Shown: one piece after another, positions 44,206-53,866 of the stretch
How positions within the stretch are numbered: position 1 is the first letter of the stretch
Layout of the letters: each line of letters starts with the position of its first letter
Translations under genes and position numbers: made by a program
Assembly: GCF_000419685.1 (NCBI RefSeq)
Contig: NZ_ATTM01000001.1
Location: 372,001 to 436,000, forward strand
Source of the DNA: Flavobacterium antarcticum DSM 19726
Lineage (GTDB): Bacteria; Bacteroidota; Bacteroidia; Flavobacteriales; Flavobacteriaceae
Direction: 5' to 3'
DNA length: 64,000 nt
Notes under the pieces: model-generated
Seen by the model: the letters and a program-made list of their open reading frames with translations, nothing else
The model's database searches: none
What the model was told of the DNA's origin: nothing

Positions 44206-45975
44206 CTATTTTTTTATCTGAATTTCAATCCGAGTTCCATCATTTTCACTAGCGTAAAAATTTATTTCGCCTCCAATTTCATGGATCCGTTTTTCCATAC
44301 TCAATAATCCATTTCCTTTGCTTAGTTCCTTTGTATCATAACCAATTCCATCGTCTGTGATAGTAATTTGAATCATGTTTGAAGAAGAGCTAATTTCAAT
44401 TACCACGTTTTTCGCAAAAGCATGCTTTATGGCGTTATTGACTGCTTCTTGAATGGTTCTGTATAAATTCATTCCTGTAACCGAAGAAAATTTAATTTCC
44501 TTCAGATCATTAGGTACAGTAAATCTAAATTGTATGCTTTCCTGGCAATGTTGTGCTTTTTCAACGAAATTTAAAATGCGTGAATGCAAATCTTCGAAAG
44601 TTATTTCATTCGAATTCATGGCCCAAATCGTATCGCGGAGCTCAATAATTGTAGCCCTTGCAAAATCACTTATTCTTGTTAATTTCTTATTTATTGGTAA
44701 TTCAGACATCGGAAAAGCAAACTTTATATTGTCAATTGATGAAATAATAAAAGTCAACTGTGCACCAATATTGTCGTGCAAATCTCTAGAAATCGAAAGC
44801 CGTTGATTTTGTAATTTATTTTGAGTTTCAACTGTGGCCATGATGTTTTTCAACTCAAATTCTTGTTGCTGTTGCTTGTTTTTTAATTTTTGTTGGCGGT
44901 AAATAGATAAACTAATTAAAAGTATAAATGCTGCTACTAAAATTAAAATGAATATAGCGGTTGATTTCTGTTTGGTTTCTGCTTGACTTTCTAGAAGTAA
45001 TTTTTGTTTTTTTGCTGCTTCGTATTTAATTTCTAATTCAGCAATTTTATCATTGGTTTCTTGGTTGAGAATGCTGTCTTTATAGGTGCTGTATAATTTA
45101 AAATTAGAAAACGCCTCATTATATAAACCTAGTTTTTCATAGCATTCGGCTAATTTTTTATAGTTGTACTGGATCATATCTGGATAATGATATCGAAGTG
45201 ATTTTTTCAAGGAAGTCTGATAATTGACAATCGCCTCTTTCGGATTGTTTTCTGCCAATAATAAATCGCCGAAATAGGTGTAATTTTCCACGATTCCAAT
45301 TTCATCTTGTATAGCAATTCTGATTTTTAAAGCTCTCTCGTAATAAATTCGTGCTTTTGAGAACTCGTTCTTTGAAACGTATATTCCTGCAATATTGTTC
45401 AAAGAATACGGAATCCCTATGCTGTCGTTAATTCTTTCCTTCATCACAAGTCCTTTTTGGAAAAAATATAACGCACTGTCTTTTTGCTGTAAAAGCTCTT
45501 TAATTGTTCCGTAATTGTTATAAATGGAAAGCAGTGGATTCTCGAAATTTCCTTTTTCTGCAATTTTCTTTCCTTTTTGCAGGTAGTATTCCGCTTTTTG
45601 AAGGTTGCGACGTTTCATTCTATAGCCTGTTTCGCCGTATTCTCGAGCGAGGAATTCTAATGCTCCGGCTTTTTCAAAAGTAGAAATAGCTTGAAGCGAA
45701 TAATTTAAATCCTCGTCAAGTGCACCTTGATAATAATTGATTAAAGCGAGATTGCTGTAGCTTTGGCCGATTCCTATTTTATAATCTATTTTCAAAGCAT
45801 CCTCTAAATTTTTCTGATAAACCGAATTTAAAGAAGCCGCTTGCGCAGTTTTAATTGGAAAGGGAATCGAATTGATGGAATCAATAACTTTTTTGCTTTG
45901 CGAAAAACTTGGCATAGAAAAGCCTAGTACTAAAAATAATAAGAGTGCTTTTTTAATTTTTAAAAATGAATACAT
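44206..45975 (-). CDS. TPR-containing sensor histidine kinase (copy 2)
   Basis: 589 aa. Signal peptide (about 1-25), TPR array (about 60-310), one membrane helix (about 338-355), HisKA_3 with H400 (RDLHDNIGAQLTFI), and HATPase_c (TIQEAVNNAIKHA, ITDDGIGYD). The kinase half closely matches 39906-41840; the TPR half is shorter and more divergent, suggesting different inputs. The neighbouring lipoproteins may be targets or ligands of these pairs. Confidence 0.93.
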   Translation of the reverse strand: MYSFLKIKKALLLFLVLGFSMPSFSQSKKVIDSINSIPFPIKTAQAASLNSVYQKNLEDALKIDYKIGIGQSYSNLALINYYQGALDEDLNYSLQAISTFEKAGALEFLAREYGETGYRMKRRNLQKAEYYLQKGKKIAEKGNFENPLLSIYNNYGTIKELLQQKDSALYFFQKGLVMKERINDSIGIPYSLNNIAGIYVSKNEFSKARIYYERALKIRIAIQDEIGIVENYTYFGDLLLAENNPKEAIVNYQTSLKKSLRYHYPDMIQYNYKKLAECYEKLGLYNEAFSNFKLYSTYKDSILNQETNDKIAELEIKYEAAKKQKLLLESQAETKQKSTAIFILILVAAFILLISLSIYRQQKLKNKQQQQEFELKNIMATVETQNKLQNQRLSISRDLHDNIGAQLTFIISSIDNIKFAFPMSELPINKKLTRISDFARATIIELRDTIWAMNSNEITFEDLHSRILNFVEKAQHCQESIQFRFTVPNDLKEIKFSSVTGMNLYRTIQEAVNNAIKHAFAKNVVIEISSSSNMIQITITDDGIGYDTKELSKGNGLLSMEKRIHEIGGEINFYASENDGTRIEIQIKK

Positions 45976-46234
45976 ATTCTTTAGTAAGAAATTATATTTA
46001 AATAAAATTATAATATTTTTTAATATGTATTGATTAATAGTTAATTATTTTATAATTGTAAATTGATTTCTCTCTTATATTGGTTTTTTGAATGATAATT
46101 TTGTTCTGCATATTCATGTGTAAAATCTACAGAATGGTAAACCGTCGCCTTGTTTTGAATTAAGTACCAAAGTTGCATTTATTTTTTGCGGAAGTAAATA
46201 CGTCAAATAGCGTATTAAAAAGTTTGAATTTTGA

Positions 46235-47194
46235 CTAGTGTGAAAACTTCATAAATGAATGCTTTTTCTGCATTTCATCTATTTTTTCACTCAAATTTTT
46301 AAGAAATTTTTGATGCGAAAGAGATTCCGGATTAAACGAACGATGTTGCAATCCTTTTTGAATCACTTCCACTTCGTTCATTGTTGAAATTGAAGTTTTA
46401 TCAACAGTGGTTTCTACAAAACGAGTCCAAATATAATCGATTGCAGTGGAATTCGGATGCAATAAATCTTCGCTGTAAAAGCGATAATCACGCAATTCAT
46501 CCATCAAAATTTCATAAGAAGCAAAATAACTTATGAGTGAACTTTTATGCTGATTTTGAACTAAATCATAAACTGCCGAAATAAGATGCGACTTACTCAC
46601 TTGATTTTCTGCGAATCCGTCTTTAATATGCCGCACGGGAGAAATGGTAAAAATAAATTGACATTTCGGATTTAGTTTTGAAACCAAATCAATACAGTTA
46701 TGAAGTGATTCTGAAATTTCAAGAGTAGAAAGTAAGAGTTTTGAAAATTGGTTTTGAGGAACTTTATGGCAATTCGCGACAACTTCATCTTCATTTGTTT
46801 TATAAACCCATGAAGTTCCAAGCGTAATTATAAAATGAGTTGCAGTCGAAATTTCGTCGGAAAACGAATTTAAAATCTCGTTTAAATGGGTTAAAAAATA
46901 GTCTTTGTCCGGATGCGATAACTCCGAATGAACTTCAAAACAATGCCATCTTTCATTGTGGAAAAAAATATCCTTATCCGAAAAATACTCCTTTGAAATT
47001 AGGCGTCTAATAATCTTTTCAATCGAAACCGGATTAAAGATAATCCCAAAAGGATTTGTAGTATTTTGAAATTGATAAAATGCAAATTTATCACCCATAT
47101 TTTCCGCAAAACAAGAACCTATAGAAACAATCTTCGACTGATAACTAATAGGATTTAGTGAAGCAGAAATGGGAACTTTTGTAAAAAACTGCAT
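46235..47194 (-). CDS. GSCFA domain-containing protein
   Basis: 319 aa. The name-giving motif is in IVSIGSCFAENMG (about residues 25-37). Further conserved blocks are NPFGIIFNP, ITLGTSWVY and FTISPVRHIKDGF, and the C-terminal part has SEDLLHPN. The family is SGNH-hydrolase-like, common in Bacteroidota, and its substrate is unknown. It is preceded by a 47-nt gap to an unknown membrane protein in the same orientation. Confidence 0.88.
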   Translation of the reverse strand: MQFFTKVPISASLNPISYQSKIVSIGSCFAENMGDKFAFYQFQNTTNPFGIIFNPVSIEKIIRRLISKEYFSDKDIFFHNERWHCFEVHSELSHPDKDYFLTHLNEILNSFSDEISTATHFIITLGTSWVYKTNEDEVVANCHKVPQNQFSKLLLSTLEISESLHNCIDLVSKLNPKCQFIFTISPVRHIKDGFAENQVSKSHLISAVYDLVQNQHKSSLISYFASYEILMDELRDYRFYSEDLLHPNSTAIDYIWTRFVETTVDKTSISTMNEVEVIQKGLQHRSFNPESLSHQKFLKNLSEKIDEMQKKHSFMKFSH

Positions 47195-47241
47195 TTTTAT
47201 ATGTTCGGAAATTTATAAAATAATGAGAAGTTGGAAATTAT

Positions 47242-47832
47242 TTAATTTTTTAATTTGACATTTTTTTTAAGAAAATAGTCGATATTTTTGATTTCAGAAC
47301 CATTAAGTTCCAAATGTTGCAAAATAATTTTTTCTTCTTGTTCTCGTATACTGAAAGTTATTGAATCGTCATTAATTGAAAACGAAGCTACTTTTTCAAT
47401 TTCAATTGTCTTTTTTACAATGCCATTTTGAAATGTTAGCTTATTATCATGAAATAGAAGTGAAGCTGTCGGAATAAAATTCAACCCTTGAATTATAAAC
47501 GACAACGCTACTAGGAAATAGGTTGAAATCAAGATTTTTTCACTTTCAGAAATCAAGAAAAATAAAAGCATAACAATACATAGTATCGAACCCAATATAA
47601 AAGGAAATATATTGAAATAACTGTCGTTTTTATTTCTCATTCGTATTTCACTACTCGAAAGATGCTTTAAATAATTCCTCGATTTAAAAACTTCGTAGAT
47701 TATTGAGGCAATCAATAGAAGATTTATGTAGATGTTTAAATTTGGTACATATTCATCACTATCTACTAACAGACAAAGTAAAATTATCAGTAAAGCAATT
47801 ATTTCAAATAGTGAGCTCTTCTGAAACTTCAT
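47242..47832 (-). CDS. Membrane protein of unknown function
   Basis: 196 aa with four apparent membrane helices in the first ~130 residues in two pairs (about 10-28, 33-50, 73-92, 98-117). A C-terminal ~70-residue soluble part has strands resembling a PH-like domain (KLTFQNGIVKKTIEIEKVASFSIN). Function not recognised. Confidence 0.7.
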   Translation of the reverse strand: MKFQKSSLFEIIALLIILLCLLVDSDEYVPNLNIYINLLLIASIIYEVFKSRNYLKHLSSSEIRMRNKNDSYFNIFPFILGSILCIVMLLFFLISESEKILISTYFLVALSFIIQGLNFIPTASLLFHDNKLTFQNGIVKKTIEIEKVASFSINDDSITFSIREQEEKIILQHLELNGSEIKNIDYFLKKNVKLKN

Positions 47833-47876
47833 TATAGATATGTTTTATGTCAATAATTTAACTTTGACTAGAAATA

Positions 47877-48194
47877 TTAAATCGCAGAAATTTTGTTTTT
47901 TAAAGAACTCCATCCGCCACCATTAATGCAATCAATGCCATTTTTCTTTAAAATGGATGTAGCTTGAGCACTTCGCATTCCAGATTGACAGCACGCAATA
48001 ACCGGTTTATTCCAACTTTTTATTTTGTCAATATCTTGCGACAGACTTGGTAAAGGCATATTTTTAGAACCAGCAATGTTTCCGCCTCTAAATTCTCCCG
48101 TACTTCTAACATCAATAATTATGGCGCCTTTTTTAGTATATTCTTCAATAGCACTCACTTTATTCCCAAAACCTAAAAAATCTAAAAATCCCAT
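47877..48194 (-). CDS. Rhodanese-like domain protein
   Basis: 105 aa, single rhodanese domain. DVRSTGEFRGGNIAGSKNMPL and the active-site loop C69-QSGMR (CxxGxR) are intact, so a sulfur-relay or thiosulfate sulfurtransferase role is plausible. Cytoplasmic. Partners are not evident from the neighbours. Confidence 0.92.
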   Translation of the reverse strand: MGFLDFLGFGNKVSAIEEYTKKGAIIIDVRSTGEFRGGNIAGSKNMPLPSLSQDIDKIKSWNKPVIACCQSGMRSAQATSILKKNGIDCINGGGWSSLKNKISAI

Positions 48195-48253
48195 GTTGTT
48201 TATTTTTTGACAAAGTTAAAGAACCAACTGCTGCTGTAGTGTAACAAAAGTTG

Positions 48254-50011
48254 CTATACCGTTTCTTTTTCAAAAATTAATTCCAATCCGTTTGTAATTA
48301 ATTTATTTACTTCAGGTCTGTTTTCTTTAATTTTCTCAATGTAAATCAGCAATTCTTGCATTAACTCAGGTTCGTCTCTGTCTTTTAAAATTTCGATTAA
48401 TTCCAAGGGCAATAACCAATCTTTGGGATGATTTGCCTTTAATTCAAGATAAATATTTTTAAGCGATTCGTCGTGTTTGTCGTTTTCACGAATGTTACGC
48501 ACTTTTCGGTACAAATGTTCTAATTCGGTACGTTCGTCGGTCTTCTTTGCTTTAATTGTAGTACTTGAAGGCACGTGAGTGATGAGGTCAAAACTATTTG
48601 CATCAGCAGGACCAGAAAAAGCAGAAACTACTTTTTTACCAACAGCCATGTCGTAAATTCCCCATTCCGGTTGGAACAATATTTTTTCTCCATGTTTAAC
48701 CGTACAGTTTTTGAAACTAATCAAAATAATTTCACCTCTCAAGTTTCGTGAACCCGTAATAATTTCACCAGAAACAGTGATATCACCTTCAAATTCTAAA
48801 GTAATTTGTTCGCCTTCATAAATTGCATACGCTTGCAAATCACGCGGACTCATGTCTTCAATGGCTAAATTAATTCCTTTTAATCGACCAATTGGACTTC
48901 CAAAACCTTCCGCATGATTGTCAACTCCGTGACCTACAAGTTCTTTTTCTCTGTAAGAAAGCGCTGTTTTTCCGGTAGTTTGTATGTAAGATGCTTTTCC
49001 TTCATTCGAAATTACATTTGTAAAAACGCCTGAAATCTGTAATCCGGTACTCAATTCTATAGTCGCTAAAGATTGTGAATCAATTACTTTTTGAACACTT
49101 TCTAAACCTCCAGTTCGTAAAGCCATTGTGTTTGCAAATTCTTCCAAAACTTCGCTTAAATAAGCAAAATCAGGAGTGACAAATAGTTGCGGTTGTGGTT
49201 TTGTAATGTCAAAACTCTGTTCAGCAGCTGCAATCGAATAAGGTATTTTACCTACTTCATCTGTCATACACCAAGCGCTTTCGCCAATAGAAGAAAGCAA
49301 ACCAGCACCGTAAATTTTTGGATTTTCTAGTGTGCCAATTAAACCATATTCAACCGTCCACCAATGCAAATTTCTGATTTTTGACATTTCAGAAAGTTCT
49401 CCCATGTCGTTTTGTAAATCTTCCACCGCTTTTTCAGCCGCATCAATTTCTTGTTGAGGTGTTCCTTCGGCTTCTTTCAAAATCGAAAGTAATCGAATGG
49501 CTTCATACATTTCGTAATCTTTGTGCGAAGAAATCGCTTTGCAACCAATTTCACCAAAACGCCTTAAATATTCGGCATATTCAGGATTCGCAATAATTGG
49601 AGCGTGTCCAGCACCTTCGTGAATAATATCCGGAGCCGGTGTATATTCTATGTGTTCTAATTGTCTAATATCGGAAGCAATAACCAAAACATTGTAAGCT
49701 TGAAATTCCATAAAAGCATTCGGAGGAATAAAGCCATCAACGGCAACTGCAGCCCAACCAATTTCCTTTAGAATCCGATTCATTCCATACATATTTGGAA
49801 TATTTTCAACTTCTAAACCGGTCTTTTTCAAACCTTCTAAATAAGAACTGTGTGCGACTTTACTCAAGTAATCCACATTTTTACGCATTACATAGCGCCA
49901 AACCGCTTGATTAATTGGAGTATAATCCTCGTAATCTTGGGGTTTGATAAATTGCTTTAAATGTTTAGGCAAGCGTTCAATCAGTGGGTTACTTTCAAAT
50001 GTATGGCTCAT
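48254..50011 (-). CDS. phhA: Phenylalanine 4-monooxygenase (aromatic amino acid hydroxylase)
   Basis: 585 aa from ATG 50009-50011; the frame extends 26 codons further upstream, but MSHTFESNP is the usual family start. The iron site shows HEGAGHAP (two His ligands) and the Glu ligand in TVEYGLIG. Beyond the ~300-residue catalytic domain there is a Bacteroidota-type C-terminal extension of about 270 residues. It converts Phe to Tyr with tetrahydropterin; the pterin dehydratase lies at 24725-25009. Confidence 0.93.
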   Translation of the reverse strand: MSHTFESNPLIERLPKHLKQFIKPQDYEDYTPINQAVWRYVMRKNVDYLSKVAHSSYLEGLKKTGLEVENIPNMYGMNRILKEIGWAAVAVDGFIPPNAFMEFQAYNVLVIASDIRQLEHIEYTPAPDIIHEGAGHAPIIANPEYAEYLRRFGEIGCKAISSHKDYEMYEAIRLLSILKEAEGTPQQEIDAAEKAVEDLQNDMGELSEMSKIRNLHWWTVEYGLIGTLENPKIYGAGLLSSIGESAWCMTDEVGKIPYSIAAAEQSFDITKPQPQLFVTPDFAYLSEVLEEFANTMALRTGGLESVQKVIDSQSLATIELSTGLQISGVFTNVISNEGKASYIQTTGKTALSYREKELVGHGVDNHAEGFGSPIGRLKGINLAIEDMSPRDLQAYAIYEGEQITLEFEGDITVSGEIITGSRNLRGEIILISFKNCTVKHGEKILFQPEWGIYDMAVGKKVVSAFSGPADANSFDLITHVPSSTTIKAKKTDERTELEHLYRKVRNIRENDKHDESLKNIYLELKANHPKDWLLPLELIEILKDRDEPELMQELLIYIEKIKENRPEVNKLITNGLELIFEKETV

Positions 50012-50080
50012 GTTTTCAATCGTTGTGGTTGGGGTAAAAATACAAAATATATAAATCAATAATTGTAAATAAATGCATAA

Positions 50081-50118
50081 AAAAACCAATCTTGAGTTTT
50101 AAGTCAAGATTGGTTTTT
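50081..50118 (-). terminator. Terminator of the hutU-DUF4136 operon
   Basis: AAAAACCAATCTTGA and TCAAGATTGGTTTTT pair around eight bases, with a T tract on the minus strand. It begins about 30 nt past the DUF4136 stop. Confidence 0.87.
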
Positions 50119-50147
50119 AAATTAATTTGGCCCAGCCGAAATATAAA

Positions 50148-50684
50148 TTATTTCTTTTGAGGCGGATATTGTTTTAAAATTTCTTTTACAAATTCACCAA
50201 TTCGCTCTTCTTTGTTTTTTTGATTTTTGAAAATTTCACCTTGTCCTTCACCTTGCCAAACCATTTCTTTCTTTTTGGCATCAATCAAGTCGATGAATAA
50301 TGTTCCTTGAGTTGTAGTCCGAACTGTCGTGCGGTTTCCGCCCCAAATGTAGGGATTCCAACCGTAGCCATATCCGTAACCCCAGCTGTTGTTGAACGCA
50401 TTTACGTCCACTTGTTCGCGGGATTTCGTAAAGAAATTGACCAATAAATCAGGATTTTCGCTTTTAGTAAAACCTTTTGCAAGCATTTCTGCTTCAATCG
50501 ATTTCAAAATTCTTTTTTTATCTAAATCAGAAATTTCGACTTTATCCACGCCAGGTTTATAAAAGGCAAATGTTTTGAACTGTGTAAAATCAACTTTCTT
50601 GTCGTAATCATTGTAGACATTCACGGATGAACACGAAACAACGAGGAAAATCAGTAATAGCGGTAGGTATTTTAATTTTTTCAT
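50148..50684 (-). CDS. DUF4136 lipoprotein
   Basis: 178 aa, lipobox VVSC (C18) followed by SSVNVYNDYDKKVDFTQFKTFAFY, the DUF4136 signature. A Tyr/Gly/Trp-rich stretch (about 98-112, GYGYGYGWNPYIWGG) is followed by TLFIDLIDAKKKEMVWQG. Outer-membrane-associated, function unknown. It is last in the tight operon with hutU. Confidence 0.85.
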   Translation of the reverse strand: MKKLKYLPLLLIFLVVSCSSVNVYNDYDKKVDFTQFKTFAFYKPGVDKVEISDLDKKRILKSIEAEMLAKGFTKSENPDLLVNFFTKSREQVDVNAFNNSWGYGYGYGWNPYIWGGNRTTVRTTTQGTLFIDLIDAKKKEMVWQGEGQGEIFKNQKNKEERIGEFVKEILKQYPPQKK

Positions 50685-50694
50685 AAGGCAAAAT

Positions 50695-50859
50695 TTAACG
50701 GTTATTTTTCTTCTCTTGGAAACTTTTTACAACAGCAATAATGTTCAAAACAATCGAGGTAAATAATAGGGGATATTGAATGTAAATATTTTTCACAAAC
50801 AAACTAATTGCCAAAATGCAAATTCCCAACGCCATTAATTTCATACTTGTTGAAACCAT
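50695..50859 (-). CDS. 54-aa membrane protein (short gene)
   Basis: Read directly from the sequence: ATG at 50857-50859, TAA at 50695-50697. Two hydrophobic segments (about residues 7-23 and 30-44) and a basic tail ending KKNNR. It starts 2 nt after the hutU stop and ends 10 nt before the DUF4136 start, so it fills the gap exactly and is almost certainly translated in that operon. I recognise no family. Confidence 0.7.
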   Translation of the reverse strand: MVSTSMKLMALGICILAISLFVKNIYIQYPLLFTSIVLNIIAVVKSFQEKKNNR

Positions 50860-50861
50860 TT

Positions 50862-52868
50862 TTACCAATTTAAAATTGAATCGTCCACTAAAGTAGGGAT
50901 GGTGACTTTCAATAAAGGTTGCGTTTCCATTGCTCTTTTAATTGCAAAAATAGCGCCTTCATTTCGTGCCCAATTTCTACGTGAAATTCCATTATTCACA
51001 TCCCAGAAAAGCATTGATGCTAAACGTTTTGAAGCTTCTTCAGAACCATCAAGAACCATTCCAAAGCCTCCGTTGATAACTTCGCCCCAACCAACGCCAC
51101 CGCCATTGTGAATTGAAACCCAAGTCGCACCGCGGAAACTGTCTCCAATTACGTTTTGAATCGCCATATCTGCTGTAAAACGCGAACCGTCGTAAATATT
51201 TGAAGTTTCACGGTAAGGAGAATCCGTTCCGGAAACGTCGTGGTGGTCCCGTCCTAAAATCACGTAACCAATTTCACCTTTGGCAATAGCCTGATTAAAT
51301 GCTTCGGCAATTTTAGTTCGTCCTTCTGCATCGGCATATAAAATTCGAGCTTGCGAACCCACCACTAATTTATTTTCTTGAGCACCTTTTATCCATTGAA
51401 TATTATCCGCCATTTGTTGCTGAATTTCTTCGGGCGAATTTTTCTTCATTTCCTCTAAAACATCACAAGCAATTTTGTCTGTTTTAGCTAAATCCTCGGG
51501 TTTTCCGGAAGCACAAACCCAACGGAATGGACCAAATCCGTAATCAAAACACATTGGTCCCATAATATCCTGAACGTAACTTGGATATTTGAAATCAATT
51601 CCGTTTTCCGCCATAATATCCGCTCCAGCACGTGAAGCTTCTAGTAAAAATGCATTTCCATAATCAAAAAAGTAGGTTCCTTTTGCAGTATGTTTATTTA
51701 TTGCATCCGCATGACGACGAAGTGTTTTCTGAACTTCTGTCTTAAATTTTTCAGGAGTAGTAGCCATCATTTCGTTCGATTCTTCAAACGTAAATCCGAT
51801 TGGATAATAACCTCCAGCCCAAGGATTGTGTAGTGAAGTTTGGTCGGAACCCAAATCAATGTGTACATTTTCTTGGTCAAAACGTTCCCAAACATCTACG
51901 ATATTTCCTAAATAAGCGATGGAAACGGTTTCCTTATTTTCTAAAGCTTTTTGAACTCTTGGAACTAAATCTTCAATGTTTTCAACAACTTCGTTAATCC
52001 AACCTTGCGAATGACGAATGTGTGTGATTTTTGGGTTTACTTCTGCACAAACTGTTACACAACCTGCGATATTTCCTGCTTTTGGTTGAGCTCCAGACAT
52101 TCCGCCCAATCCTGAAGTTACGAATAATCCGCCTTTTGGTTGTTTTTTAATTTTTCGGAAACCGTTCAAAACCGTAATAGTTGTTCCATGTACAATTCCT
52201 TGTGGACCGATGTACATGTAACTACCAGCCGTCATTTGACCGTATTGCGAAACGCCTAAGGCATTCATTTTTTCCCAATCATCCGGTTTGGAATAATTCG
52301 GAATCACCATTCCATTCGTCACGACAACTCTTGGAGCTTCTTTGTGCGAAGGAAATAATCCCATCGGATGACCAGAATACATCGTTAATGTTTGTTCGTC
52401 TGTCATTTCCGATAAATATTTCATCGTCAATAAATATTGGGCCCAATTTTGAAAAACAGCGCCATTTCCACCATAAGTAATTAATTCATGAGGATGTTGA
52501 GCCACGGCGTAATCCAAATTATTCTGAATCATCAACATAATTGCTTTCGCTTGTTCTGAATTTCCAGGATATTCTGAAATTGGTCGCGCTTTCATCTCAT
52601 AATCGGGACGAAGACGGTACATATAAATTCGACCGTACGTATTCAATTCTTCTAAAAATTCCTTTGCTAAAACTGCGTGATGTTCCTTGTCAAAATAGCG
52701 CAATGCATTTCGCAACGCTAATTTTTTCTCATCGTCCGAAAGAATTTCTTTACGGTTTGGTGCGTGATTAATTTCAGTTTCGTATGGTTTTACCGGTGGT
52801 AAAGTGGATGGAATTCCTTGTTGTATTTGTTCTTTGAACGTTATTTCTACATTGTTGGAAGTATTCAT
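50862..52868 (-). CDS. hutU: Urocanate hydratase
   Basis: 668 aa of the long urocanase form. The NAD-binding GLGGMSGAQPKA segment, the ITHIRHSQGWI motif and the C-terminal GRDHHDVSGTDSPYRET and NGGGVGWGEVINGGFGMVLDG signatures are visible. It converts urocanate to imidazolonepropionate in histidine breakdown. No other hut gene adjoins it; the arginase-fold protein at 11993 lacks key metal ligands and should not be counted as HutG. Confidence 0.96.
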   Translation of the reverse strand: MNTSNNVEITFKEQIQQGIPSTLPPVKPYETEINHAPNRKEILSDDEKKLALRNALRYFDKEHHAVLAKEFLEELNTYGRIYMYRLRPDYEMKARPISEYPGNSEQAKAIMLMIQNNLDYAVAQHPHELITYGGNGAVFQNWAQYLLTMKYLSEMTDEQTLTMYSGHPMGLFPSHKEAPRVVVTNGMVIPNYSKPDDWEKMNALGVSQYGQMTAGSYMYIGPQGIVHGTTITVLNGFRKIKKQPKGGLFVTSGLGGMSGAQPKAGNIAGCVTVCAEVNPKITHIRHSQGWINEVVENIEDLVPRVQKALENKETVSIAYLGNIVDVWERFDQENVHIDLGSDQTSLHNPWAGGYYPIGFTFEESNEMMATTPEKFKTEVQKTLRRHADAINKHTAKGTYFFDYGNAFLLEASRAGADIMAENGIDFKYPSYVQDIMGPMCFDYGFGPFRWVCASGKPEDLAKTDKIACDVLEEMKKNSPEEIQQQMADNIQWIKGAQENKLVVGSQARILYADAEGRTKIAEAFNQAIAKGEIGYVILGRDHHDVSGTDSPYRETSNIYDGSRFTADMAIQNVIGDSFRGATWVSIHNGGGVGWGEVINGGFGMVLDGSEEASKRLASMLFWDVNNGISRRNWARNEGAIFAIKRAMETQPLLKVTIPTLVDDSILNW

Positions 52869-52870
52869 TT

Positions 52871-53863
52871 TTATAGTTTTGTTGTTGTAAAAGTATTTTT
52901 TTTAATCTTTTTATAAATAATAATTTCTGTAGCTAATAGTACAATATTAAAACCAAGAAAAAGTACTATTTCAGAACTCATATTGAAGTATTCTAGCTTG
53001 CTTTCCAAAATGATGAAAATTGGAACAAGCGCTGCAGCCATAAAAATACTTAAATAAGCGGACTTAAAAAAAGTTTTTGCTTTCGCAATATTCATAAGTG
53101 CTGCTTCTTTTGGATACAGGATAATTAGGACAATTTGATAAAGTAAATAAGCAAAAAAGCCAATATATAAATTATAAATCGATGGATTTGAAAGCTCTTC
53201 AATTAGAATCGGAATGTTTTTTCGAATATCAAAAAAGTAATTAAACACTAAAACTCCTATAACGATGATATAGAATGACAACGCTTTGTTTGAAAAAAAT
53301 GGTTTTAATTTTTGATTTGAAATACTATCGTACAGAAATTCCCTTTCGGCATTTTTAATTTTTGATGAAATAAAATAGGTTACAGAAATAATGAGTAAGG
53401 TGAAAATGCTGAAAATTTGAAAAAACATTTGATTAAAAAACTCATTCATCAATAGTTCGGTATTTATGTTATCAGACTTTTCGATAAAAATATGCATCAC
53501 AATAACGACGATGACGTACAATTGATATACAACTCCTAACATCGGACTAAACTGAAATAGGGAAGATGATTGATGCTGAATTGAACTTTGTGTTTCTGCC
53601 TTTTTACTTTGCTTTTTTTCGCCATCATTAGAAAATGATTTTATAACTATTCCAAGAATTCCCAGTATAAAAACACTAGTAAAATTTACAAAAAGAATAA
53701 ATAATCCAGTGTCTTCGTCAAAAAAACTTGGAATTGCGATGGTTAAAGGTGTGATAACAAATACGATCCACTTTGGTTTTAAGTTAAGACCATACAATCC
53801 ACTTAAAATGAGTGTTTGAAATAAAGCAATTCCTAAACCGAATACAACTAAAAAAAATTCCAT
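52871..53863 (-). CDS. Polytopic membrane protein of unknown function
   Basis: 330 aa with about eight membrane helices: three near the N-terminus, a charged loop at about 85-100 (KKQSKKAETQ), then further hydrophobic segments and a C-terminal pair ending with a Lys/Thr tail. No family recognised. It starts 3 nt after the DUF5522-like gene and ends 2 nt before hutU, within the operon. Confidence 0.72.
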   Translation of the reverse strand: MEFFLVVFGLGIALFQTLILSGLYGLNLKPKWIVFVITPLTIAIPSFFDEDTGLFILFVNFTSVFILGILGIVIKSFSNDGEKKQSKKAETQSSIQHQSSSLFQFSPMLGVVYQLYVIVVIVMHIFIEKSDNINTELLMNEFFNQMFFQIFSIFTLLIISVTYFISSKIKNAEREFLYDSISNQKLKPFFSNKALSFYIIVIGVLVFNYFFDIRKNIPILIEELSNPSIYNLYIGFFAYLLYQIVLIILYPKEAALMNIAKAKTFFKSAYLSIFMAAALVPIFIILESKLEYFNMSSEIVLFLGFNIVLLATEIIIYKKIKKNTFTTTKL

Positions 53864-53866
53864 TTA

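Noticed and set aside
45976..46234. The 259-bp AT-rich gap upstream of kinase copy 2, as a possible regulatory or RNA gene
   Set aside because: No convincing promoter pair, hairpin with T tract, or open frame was found; it appears to be plain AT-rich spacer.
50012..50089. A 26-codon hydrophobic extension of the phenylalanine hydroxylase
   Set aside because: It would add a membrane-like segment to a cytosolic enzyme, and the family start MSHTFESNP fits the ATG at 50009-50011.
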